Below, one piece after another: positions 33,301 through 45,400 of a stretch of 64,000 nt of DNA. Location: positions 4,928,561-4,992,560 of the forward strand of contig CM036619.1 of NCBI GenBank assembly GCA_020746105.1. The letters are read 5' to 3'. Positions within the stretch are counted from its first letter, which is position 1, and every line of letters begins with the position of its first letter. The stretch is from Trogon surrucura. Lineage: Eukaryota > Chordata > Aves > Trogoniformes > Trogonidae. Under the pieces are notes generated by a model. The model did no database searches and was not told the DNA's origin. It saw only the letters and a program-made list of their open reading frames with translations. The position numbers and the translations under genes are program-made.

Positions 33301-36300
33301 TGGTTTTTTTAGTGTTTAAATCACAGATGTGGTGAGAGTAGTTTGTTCTCTCCTCTTGTAATTTCTCGTCTACTGTTACTTTGCCAGTACTGCTCAGATG
33401 TGTTTTGTTTTTGCTGTAGATTTTAGGCTCCATTCAACCTCCATTAAACAAGCAACTGAAAAAAAAAAAAAAATGCAAAAAAAGTCTTTGTTGCTAAAAG
33501 CAGATGTAAAAGCTGTCCGTGTGTCAGCCTGTAGTTTTACCTTCATCTTAAACCAGCCTAATCTAGCCCTCGTGCAGAAAGAAACGGCCGTGCAGAAGTT
33601 GGTCTGTGAGCCTGCCTTGTGCCCTGCTGGACCCGCTGGACCGAGCCCAGCTGAAACCTTGTAGTTAGTTTTAGCTGCTTTGCTTCTCTGCAGGAACGCT
33701 CGTGGTAACGCAAGTTTTGGGATCACGGGGCTGAACAGCTGCGTGAAGGCAGGACTTCTCCTTTGGTGCTACTTCTGTCTTACGCCCGCTTAAGGTGTAT
33801 GTGAGCTTCAAGTTAAGGCCTGCGTGCCAGCGTTAATATATGCCACGATAGCTTTGCAGTCGTGAAAGTCTCTATGTTAGAGAGAAGTGTTAAAGTACAG
33901 AACTTGTCAGAGGTACAGGGTAAGTGCGTACATCTGCACCGTGTTGAGCCCCACGTGTCTTTTCTATCAGTTCTTCTGGCACCAACCTGCTTGCATTCAC
34001 TTGTATGAGTTGCTTTATAATCGGAACATGGAGAATATGCTTAATGCTAACTCTTCACCTGTGGGAAGAATTAAATCGCATTACATAGAATTCTATAAAA
34101 TATGTGTAAGTCTGAAGACTCTTTATTTAAACAGCATGTGAATTTTAAGTCTCACGTCGTTTCCAACCTCTGTTGGGATGCGACTGAAACAAGGGGTCTG
34201 GGGGGGGACAAAAATTAAGCCTTCAGCCTTTTGAGGAATAAACTAATCTCAGCATGTTGTCTTCGGTATACACTTTTGAAACTATGCTGGTTTTACAGCA
34301 TAGATTTGTATATAGGCCGCCAAGTTGATAGTTTTGTATGTAGTCTAGAAAAAAACCCCAGAAGTTGTAACTCTTCTGGCCAGACAAGGAGCCAACTTGG
34401 CAGGCGGCGCTGATACCGTGGGTGGCTCGGCTCGAGCTGCTAATGCCACAGATTGGAGCTTTGGAACTTTTTGTCTTAGTGGTGTTTTTTTTTGTGTGTC
34501 TTAGTTCAGTCATGAAATTTATGTTAGAGCTTATTAATGTGAGAAGAGAATGAAATTTAAATTTTAATTTAGTAGTAGGAAGTGTGTGTGTGTGAGAGAG
34601 AATGTGCTAATTTAGATTTAGTTTAAGTAAGCCAATTTTAGAAGAATTCCCAAGAGAGGAGATCTTGCTGGCTTAGCTAGATCAATCTAAAATTGTTTGA
34701 AGTTAAACTTGTCATGTAGATGAATAAGGCTTTAAAACGTAATTATTCCTGGGGCCTCGTTTATACCTTCTGAAACTTGTTTAGCAAGTGTTTACTATTA
34801 AAGGACAGGCGTCCTATCAAAATGTTGCTGTGTTCTTGGCTTCGCTTAGCCTTTGGTAATGAACTTATTTCGTTGTCCTTTTGTACAACTCGGGCTTTGC
34901 AGTGAATGCTACCTTTCCACCGTTGGTTTTTTTTAATCATTCCCTCTGTTGGTTGTGCTCTCATGCCCCATCGTACTCCTCCATTGGTTCCGAAATCTTC
35001 GTTTGCCCCTATGTGGAGGCCAAGACTTTGAGAGAGCAGGGATTTTTCTTGTTTGTGCCTTTTTAACTGCTGGTGAAATGTAGGTTTTCTCAAACAGTAG
35101 AACTTGTCAACCTCAGCTCTTCTAACTTGAGTATTTCCTTTTGAGAAGGCTGTAGACAGACATAGGTTTAAAAAGCAAACCCAAAAAACCACCAACTCTC
35201 TGAACAACAAACAAAAATAAAAAGAAACCCAAGCGTGGGTAGAAATGACAATACAGAAGAATGAATGTCTTGGTGAGCCAGTGCGTTTCTTTTTGGGAAG
35301 AGCTTCAGTGTTTGATGAGGGAATGGTAGGAATAATTCACATGAATTCAGAATATTTGCATAAGGGCGTGTTGTTTAAAAAGTGAGAGCTCCATTCAGAA
35401 GGAGGAAATTTCCCACTGGAGCAAGGAAATGAAGCTTTATTGTTTGGGTCTCATGTGATTATAGTGCAGTAGTGATATTTTATATTTTTTTTCCTAATTG
35501 TTTTTGACTTGCAAATCCCTTTTAATGTGAAATTTCAGTGGAAGCCTCACTTCAGGAAACTTTATTTATTTATTTTTTTTAAACTTACCTTGCACAACAT
35601 CCTTAAGATAATGTACAGCCCACAAATGGAAACTTCCAGTCCTAGGTGCCCCATGGAATAAGGTTTTCATTGTGACACTGCAATAGAAAATTAATTATTT
35701 CTAAAGGGAAAAAAAAAATCTGTGGGGATTTGGAGCTCCCTATAGCAAGATGCCATTTTTTGTGATCTCTTCCCATGTGGTTGCTGTCGTGACTGGGGTG
35801 GCACGGTGCCACAGCTGAGTTCTGGTTTGTATCGACTAATAGGAGAACTTCAGTTGCTTATAAGAAGGAGGTGGAGGAAAAAAACCTGAGATGTAATAGG
35901 AAAAAAACCCCAAAACCTAACAGAGGAGTTCTGCTGAAAGCCTACGCTCTCATTATATCTCAGTTATTCCATTATTACGAACCTGCATTTTAACCCTCTC
36001 TTCAGTGTTGCTAAAAACCACAGCCCTGTCTCCTGAAACCACATTAGATACTGTTGGGTATCTGGCATGTTGAAGGTGCTCCTACAGTTGCTTTCGTTAT
36101 CTAAAATGATAACATAAAGCATCGCCTCAGCTCTCATACTGTGAATTTTCTTTTTGAAACTAAACCACGAGAGCCGTTCGTGTTTTTGTAGATTAATCCA
36201 GTATGAGTATGGGAAGAGATTTTTTTTCTCAAGGAAAGCATGCCTGCCTCTCACAGCTCAACAGCAGAGTTTTGTAAACTGAAAGATATTTTAGGCATGA

Positions 36301-39300
36301 AGACAACTTAAAATTTTTATTTTTTAGATTTGACACAAAAATACTGCTAACTAAATTTGGGGGGAGGGCATGAAGGTGCTCTCAAAGGTACAGCACAAAA
36401 TACAGCCCTTCTAACTTTTTTTCTTTTTTGTGGTAATAAGCTGAGGAGGAGTCATTTCTGTGTTTGATTAAAGCAAATACCGCCACAATCGTGGATTTGG
36501 GGCCTCTGTGGCACCGGTTTCCAGCTGGTGAGGCACAGCGAGCTGGAAAGACATGCGGTGGGGGCAGGGTGAAGGCTGAGCTGTTGGAGCTCTCGGAGTT
36601 CAGTGGAGCTTGTGTGCACGTGGGCACGGATGTCTCTAGTAATACAGAAATTTGGAAGAGAGGCGTGGGCTGTAATAATGGCCAGGGAGCTGGAAGGAGA
36701 AAAAAGGGAAGGGAAAGGTGTTGGGGGAGCAACGTTCTGCTGAGAACTATAACTCCACTTCAGGTGACTTTAATCTGCCCAGTGTTTGCTCCGGAGCTCT
36801 AATCAAGAGCCTGATTTTTACTGTTTCTAAGGGGAAAAAAAAGAATGGAATACTGAGGGGTAGAGGTAATGGGGTGTCCTAGTGAGGTGTGTGGTACTAG
36901 TGGTGTTACTTGATGGAAGTTTGTGGGTACAAAAGGTGCTGAAGTACTTAACAAGGGGACTTTGGGGCTAAGTCCCCCTGGCTGAGTTCAGTTCTGCACT
37001 TGGCCCCAGCAGGAATGACTCCGGGCGCTCTCCTCGGCGCTGAGTGCAAGTTGGTTTTTTGTCTGGTCTTTGTGCTGAGTAGTTTTGTGGAAGCTTCGTT
37101 TGATGCATTGAAGTAAATATTACGGAAGTGTCCATACTGATGTGTAAAGAAGTCGTGCTTTACCAGCTTTGGGGTGTCTTTAAAAATAAAGGGAAATAAG
37201 AGAAATTAGAATGTAAAGATGGTGGAGGGTGAGTTACGCTGTTTTCTCCATATGTGTGCAGTTGCAGGTGTGAGGAGGAGCATGAGGCACGTTTCTTTCC
37301 TAACCTGAATGCAACGTTTCAGCAAACGAAGGACAGGGGAAGAGTAATGTGGGATAAGGAGTACAGGGTTTGTGATCTTACGTTCTGTAGGGGAGAAGCG
37401 ACATGAAGGGAAGAATAGGTGCTAGTGGGTGGGTTTTGGTTTTTTTTTTTTCCTCTTAGATGTGTATATTCGCTACAGAGGCCTTTTGGAGTAACAAAGA
37501 ACAGCTTGTATTGAATGGGGACATTGATCTTTTATGAATGCAGAAAATACTTTAGTATTCTTTATTTCAAATTGTTAGAAGAGACGTCTGGAACTAGTTC
37601 AACATTATTTTCGAAGGTATGGAAAAGTGAATGCGTCATTGTGGTCAAGTGTGATAAATAGCACCAAGAATGTTCTCCGTTTCTGCCTTCGAGTAGAGGT
37701 TTGCCTGAAGGTGGTGTTATTTTGTAATTTGAATTATCACTGAACTTTAAACTGGATTGCTGACTTGTGGGTAAGCCATAAGCATCCTCTCCATTGTTTG
37801 GATGAGGCTCACTATTTGAATGACTTCATTCAGCATCGCAGTTTGTAATTAAAAGCATTTCTCTGCATCCCTCAACAAGGATTTCGGCCGTACTTCGTGC
37901 AGTTTTACATACGGGGATCGGTTAAGCCACCTGGCTTATTACCAGTAAGGGTAGAAGTTTTATTCTCTGTGCGCTCTGATGGGGCTCCTCTGCCACTCGC
38001 TCGGCTTCCAGATGGCCAGTAGAGTGGTGAGAACCGGCTTGTTAGTATTTGAAAATTTGGAGGGTAACTCTGAAAAGGTCTGAGCTGTGAGGAGAATGTG
38101 GGAGGGAAAAGAAAGTACTAACACGCGGGGTTTTTTGCTGGTTGACGTTGTCCAGAAGCTTGTGGGCTAGAAAGAACCATTCTTAGTTTCTTGCCTGCTG
38201 CTTTCTGCTGGAGCATTGATCTCTCCCTCTTTGGTTCTCTGGTATTTTTTTCTTGTAGTCTTTAACATCCTGTTATTTGAAGCGTGGTCATAGCTTGACA
38301 TCAGTCCAGCTTGCTTGGTTTGTTTCTCCCTTTCATCTCTGACTGTGACACCCGCTCACACCGTTGGTGTTTGGGAATGATTCCGTGGATCGTATCACTT
38401 CTGGCACTGTGAAGGGGTCATGTGTCTATTTTGCAGAGGTCAAAAAGCAACCAAGGGACCTGTAGATCTGTAACTGAGTATTTCTTCTGGACAAAATCGG
38501 AACAATTTGAGTTGAAAGGAACCTCTGAAGATCATCTGGTTCAACCCATCTGTCATGAGCAGGGTCACCTTTCACTAGATAGAAGTGTTGATTTGAGAGT
38601 TAATGTTGCTTGAATTCTTTTGCAGTAAGTGACAGTTGTTCAGTAAAGATCACATCTAGACGAGGTCTGCTGAACATAATGAGATAACAGGTTTGAAGGG
38701 AAGGCTGTTTTATCTAACACTTTGACTCCTTTTTATGGTATTTAATTTCATAATACCGTGCGAAGAAATTAGAAGCCATCTGGCAGAGTGGGATCCCTAA
38801 ACTTCTTGATAGTCATACATGGGACTTGCAATGTGACCAGACGTGAGGATGGTTCCTTCACTTTTGCTCGTGAGTATTGAAGCAGCTCTAGCTCTGAAAG
38901 CCCACCTGGGCATACGCAACGTACTGTGGTTAGAAAGTGTGGTAGCTGCTCACCCAGAGACCAGAAGAACCTTTGGAGAGGGGCTCCATCAAAAATGATG
39001 CAAAAGGCGTCCTCGACAGAATCTGGGCACAGATTGTATATGGTCAGAGTGAGGAAAGAAACAACACAAGTGTAACGCAGGGGGAAAAAACGGAGAATGC
39101 AAGAAGTGAGCTGAGTGTCTTTAAGGGTTGGCTTCCAAGTGTAGATGGAGACGTGGTGGCCTGGGACTGAACGTGGTGGGGAGCAGAGGCACCCCATTCC
39201 CAAGCGATCTAACTCCCAGGATTTCAGGAAAATAACAATTCAGTAGCTGTGGGGTGATGCACGGCTAGGAAACTCAGGACAGATCACCAGGTTTGTGTTC

Positions 39301-39419
39301 AGAGGGGCAAGGCACTCTGGTGCACAAAGTTGGTAAAAATCCAACCTTCAGCCACAGCAGAGGCGAATAATTATTTTTCCCTTCCAGTCTTTACATATTT
39401 CCATTCCTTCCAGTTGCTT

Positions 39420-39455
<36 letters not shown>

Positions 39456-42400
39456 CTGGGCTCCACCAAGTACTGTTTTTCTAGAGGATATGTTATTAGC
39501 AGAAAAAGCTCATTACACCTGGCAATCACACCTTAGTAAAGAACCTTTGCTAGTTGATACCTAAGATAACGCTGTAACAGATACTTGATTTAACTTAAAT
39601 TCAGATTATGTCGTCTCTTGTGCTTTCCTAATGGTTTGTTGAATTTGTGGAGATAATGAAGTCTGTTGCCTTTATTTATTGTGCGTCATCTAATCCAACA
39701 ATGCTGTAGCTTGACTGAAGAACTTCTGGTTTCCACACTCTAAAAAGTGCTTAATGAGCAGCAGTGACAGACGCAGAGGTTCCTTATAGATTCCTCTACC
39801 CTCATAATATCAAGGGACTATGAGCCGCAGCTTTGCGTTTTCCTTATCTCATAGAAAACACTGCCAGCCTTTCTCCTATCTTCCTCTAACGGTTCTTAAC
39901 AGAAAGACACAGTGAAAGTTAAACTTCTCTAAAACACGGACTCTAAGAAAACTTGAAGACAGATGAAGTTTTTTTTTTTTAATTTAATTGGTTTCTGACA
40001 AGAAAAGGCTGAACTCCCTGTACTCCTTTTCTTGCTCTGATATATATATAACATGTAAACAAAATACAGAAAAACTCGGTGCAGATCCCATCAAGAATTT
40101 GTATTGGATGTTTTCCGCATTCTTTTCTGAATCCCCTCTCTTACTGGCATGTGAATAACTATTTGTGGAAATCCTGTTTCCCTTGCCATGAGGTGTCCCA
40201 TCTCCAGATCTCTCATTCTCCCCACTTCAAACTGCATTCCCAGAAGAGGACGTAACCAGCGTCAGGCGGGGAAGGAGCACGTGGTGTACCAGGCGAGGCC
40301 AAGAGAATCATGTTTGCTCAACCTTGAAGGCTAAAGGGTGATCTTGGGGCTGGCTGCAGCTACCCAAGGGGAAGCTCAGGGAGAAGATGGAGCCTGACTT
40401 GGGGCAGGTGCACCAGAACAGGGCAGGAGACAAGGGTCAGAAGCTGGAACACAGGAAACTCCGGTTGAGCGTTCGGCAAGTTTATTTTACCACGGGGGCG
40501 ATCAAACGCTGGAACAGGTTGTAAGAGATGTTGTGGAAACTCTGTCCTTGAAGATGTTCAGAACTTGACTGGACAAGTCAACCTCGTCCCTTCCAACTTA
40601 GATTATTCAACGTTCATGATTCTTGGCACCTCTACAACAGCTGCTGGAGAGCCTTTTCCAGCTGACGTGTCTGTTCCTTTGCCAGTCTTCATTCATTTTT
40701 AACCTGATCATGACGAACGTGTGTGAAAATTTATTGGTTTTTGTTTGTTTCCTGCAGTTTGGGAGGCAAAAAAGCTGATTGCTAGTTGGGGACGAGTTAT
40801 TAAACCTCTGTTTTTCCAAGGAGCGATGTCTCCTCTGTGTCTGTGGTGGAATCGGTGCTGACCTGGAGGCAGCAACAACCAGGCACAGCGGTTGTACGGT
40901 CTGTGCCGTCTGCAAGGCTGCGATTGGCAAGCAAGGCAGATGCAATCAAGTGCTGCAAGAGAGTCAAGTTGCATATTGCACTAAATCCTCCACGCTAGCA
41001 TGAAATTTTGGCCACCTTTTAATAAATACTTGGGTGTCAAGCAATCAGTGTATGTAAAATACTTGGAAAAGCGTGTCTGTTGTTGCGCAGCAGTATCTGA
41101 AAACACCCGTAGCGATGATGCGGAGGAGCTGCCCTGTTGTCTGATATTAGAAACCTTAACTGAAAGTGAAGGTTCTTCAGTTCCGAATAAGGCTTCCTTC
41201 CCACACTTTAGTTTCATGTAGAGACTGTATTTTTAGAAAAATGGCTTTAGAGAGACTTCCTATCGACAAGCGTAGGTTTGCGTTAGCCTGATGCTAAAAC
41301 ATACTTGGAGTTTTGAAAACATCACCTGATTATTAAATATGCGTTAGGACTTGCCACACAAGGAAACTTAGTGATATAATTACACTAGTGTAATTATTTC
41401 CTGTGTCAACAAGCCCTTAGATGCAACTAGTTTGGCCCCTTCTGATTTAGTAACTCATTATACCTCTGACTACACATTAAAATTACGTAATTCTTCGCTA
41501 AAAAGAAACCTCCAGTGTTCAAGTTCAGTGCTGACTGGCAGCGCTTGCAGGGTGCTGAGCTGACCAGCAGGGAAGCTTAAAAAAATGAAGGAGGAAAGAA
41601 ACGAGCACTCTTAAGTCTGGGAAGCAGTTGTAAATTAAATGGTCCTGGAGAATCATCCTTGCATAATCGCGGGCATTTTGGGAGTAGACGAGCTGAGCTC
41701 ATTCAAGAGTGTGGCTCATTCACACCTTTTCTGTCCTAGGAGCGCTGTGAACAGCTGGCTGGCTCCTTGAGCCGCTCTTATCTCTGGGCTTGATCCAGTG
41801 GAATGTGCTGGAGGAGGAGCACACACACCAACAGCGTTGCCTTTGCAATCCTTTGCAGTTTGCAAACCTTGGTATTTGTACTAAAGCAGCATTTTTGCAG
41901 AGCTCCTCTACTACCACCTTTGCCCCTGGCACTCTCTTTTGACGGAGTCATTTTGCTCGATGATTAATTTCATTTCAGAAAGCTCCTGCGAGACTGTTAT
42001 TTTTTCTAATATCTGTCTTTTCCCAGATTTTCTTTTTTTTTGGTGAAAATTACAGTCTGTAAGACGAACAACTAGGAATGTTCAGTTTATGTAAATTGGG
42101 TGAATTATAATAGGAAATCTTTTTTTTTATGATAAAAATAAGCCCAAAGACGGTATACTGGCACCTTGTAATTCAATACACAGCTTACCTTATTTCACAC
42201 CTTTGAAACGGGGCTCTCGATGGTCTCAATCATCATATCAAGGCTGAAATGTTCTCATTATTCATGTTATCATCTGTCAAATGAGTGAGGAGCTTCTGAT
42301 ACCACACAGATGCCCTGGTTTATTACTCATTCATCCTTCTTGTAATTCATTCTTCCCTTTTAAAAGTAAAATCCAGGTACACGTGGATTTTTTTGCAGCA

Positions 42401-45400
42401 GTTTGAAATACTGTCTCTCCAAAAGGATTGCTTGTGTTCACAAAGGGGTCTCTGAAAAGCAGGAATGAAGCAAACACTGTCCTTTGGGGTATGAATTTTG
42501 GCAGGTGTCCTTGGGCAGGGTGTGCCCTCCCCTGTCCAGGGGTGTCCTTGTTCCACATCTCACTTCTCTGCAAAACCTTCTCAGTGGGAACTTTTGTCCT
42601 GAGAAAAGCGATCCCGTGTCATCATGGCTTTGGTCACGTTTCAAAACAAGCGAGTGACGGGAATAATTCGGGAGCGCTTCACCAAGGAACTGGGGCACCA
42701 TTTTGATGGTGTTTTACGATTGAGGCGCGTGGTTTTTTCTTTCATGGGAAAGAGTAACAAGGCTCTATCTTCTCCTGTCGTCACCAAATTCTGTATTTTG
42801 TGACTCAGCGTTTCACAGCTGGTTGCTGTAATCTGTTTTACACGAGATCGTCTGCTTTTGCGTTCTTAATTCGGGGCAGTAGTCCAAAAAGTGAATTCAG
42901 ATCAATGGTTTTAATATTTAGTTGTTTTTTTCTTTCCTCTCGAAGTTCAATTCTCGTCCCTTGGTTCTGTAGTTAACGCATGTGTATCTATTTTATGCGG
43001 CAAAAATATAGGTTGACTACTTATCGGGTCAGTGCTGCTGTTTAATAAACAGTACTTATCTCCTTGAAGCAACACCCTGCCCTAAATATGTTTGCCTAGG
43101 GAGCTGAGACAGAAATAGCTTCCTTTATTTATTTATACTTTTTATTGAAACATAAAAAAAAATAATTGGAAAAAATGTTTAAAATGAAAATACAGGGTGA
43201 TAGTAGTCTTGCTTTCTGAACAGCTTGGTTCGTTTTTTGTTTGTTTTTTTCGAACTCCATCAGATGTGCAGGTTGTAAAACCGGGCAGTCACGTCTTTCC
43301 GCAGTTATTCTAAAAACTGGATGTGTGCCCTCAGTTTTATTTACTGTTTCTTGCTGAAACTTCAGTGGCAGAATCATAGAATCATAGAACAGTTCAGGTT
43401 GGAAAAGACCCTTGGGATCATCAAGTCCAACCATTAACCCTACACTACAACCATTAACCCTACACTACAAGTTCACCCCTAAGCCATATCACCCAACACC
43501 ACATCTCAGCGACACTTAAACACATCCAGGGATGGCGACTCAACCCCCTCCCTAGGCAGTCTGTTCCAGTGTCTGACCACTCTTTCCATGAAGAATTTCT
43601 TCCTAATGTCCAGTGTAAACTTGCCCTGTTGCAACTTGAACCCATTCCCCCTGGTTCTGTCCCTAATGACCTGTGAGAAGAGACCAGCACCAACCTCTCT
43701 ACAATGTCCTTTCAAGTCATTGTAGAGCATGATGAGGTCCCCCCTCAGCCTCCTCTTCCTCAAACTGAACAGTCCCAGCTCCCTCAATGGCTCCTCGTAA
43801 GGTCTATTCTCCAGTTTTGTCGCCCTCTTCTGCACTCGCTCCAACACCTTGATATCCCTCTTATACTGAGGTGCCCCAAACTGAACACAATACTCAAGGT
43901 GTGGCCTCCCCAGTGCTGAGTACAGGGGGACAATCACCTCCCCACTTCTGCTGGTCACACAATTTCTGATACAAGCCAGGATGCCGTTGGCCTTCTTGGC
44001 CACCTGGGCACACTGCTGGCTCCTATTCAGCCGGCTAATGGAGTGATGTTGAGCAACGTGGGATTGTGTTGATCATTGAGTGCTTTGATACAGCTTTGTT
44101 TACGCCCCTCTAAGAGGTAGTAAACGATCCCATTTTAATACAGTGGGAGGACGATGTATTATTTCATTGCAAAATTGTTCAATTTCGCAGCACAAATAGA
44201 TAGGGGGGAGTTCCTCCCTCCATGATACTGGTCTTTATACTTCTAACTCTTCTAAGCTTATTTATTTGGGGTTTTTTTTGTATATATTTCTGAGAACTAG
44301 TTGTGATGTAACAAATCTGGCACAGAAAAAGAAAGGGCAGGGGAATTAGGATGTGGCCTCAGATACAGAAATATTAGAAGGCGTAAAAATAGCAAAGCGA
44401 AGGGAAATGCTTAATATCAATGAGATAGTAGTTGACTGAGTAAGACAACACATAGTGCAGCTAGAATACAGTGTGGATAACAAGATAATAGAAATACTAA
44501 AATACAAATCCCAAGAGCCTGGGCAGAAAATTAAAATATTTTTGACTGGTTGGTGCTATGAGGATCATAGAACCCCACAGAGAAAAAAATCACAGAGCAA
44601 CGTTCATGAGTAGGACATGGTTTTCAAATGCGCGCGTTCCGTTATCGAAAGAAGGAAATAAAAATATGTGCAGTGATGAGCTGTAAAGCATTAAGCGATA
44701 GAATGACTCAAGTCCTAGGTGGGAACCAGATTTCTTTGGGAAACCGATGGCGAACAAAATTCTGGTGGACGAAAGGTAGACGCTTGGTGCGCATCTTCCT
44801 GCTCTGATTCGGAGGTGGAGGATAGAAACCTTTGTCATATTGCGGGTATAAATAGTTATGGGAGTATTTTTTTATGTTACTTCCCAGCTGTAACGATCGC
44901 TCTGTAAGTTGGTTAGTTACATCCACAGCAATGGGTTCTTGCCGCTCAATGACGCAGAAACTTTGTGAATTTGTCGCGCCGAGCAAGGGGATGTGGTGGC
45001 TGCAGGGACCACCCGAGGGAGTTATTTCAAATGTTTTTCTGATGGTGATTAAGCAGAGGCCTTGTCAGTGTTGGGAGAAGATGATAGATCAGAAGTCAAG
45101 ATGGGCGGGGGTTTAAACCAAAAATCAAATAAAAATTGCCAAAGGTTGAGCAGATTGGAGTCAGCTGAGTATTTCGACTGTACCTTCAGGGCTGTGAATA
45201 GGGAAGGTTGGATGGGCTGCTTGAAGTGAGGACCAGGTTATAGATGGGAGTCTGGCGCTGCTGTGTGAAAATTAGGAAGATACTTGACCTCATTTCTCAT
45301 TACAGGTGTGAAGTCTACTGCAAAGGCGAGATGGGTAAATAACAAGAATAATATTCAAATGAGAATTGCTGGATATCCATTGAAAGCAAAACTGAAGGAG

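Noticed and set aside
34761-35210. 149-codon minus-strand frame in AGO2 intron 1
   Set aside because: No domain or promoter context; AT-rich intron sequence with low-complexity Lys-rich translation.
38769-39203. 144-codon minus-strand frame in AGO2 intron 1
   Set aside because: No family resemblance, and an overlapping plus frame of similar quality exists. I could not tie it to a repeat family or gene.
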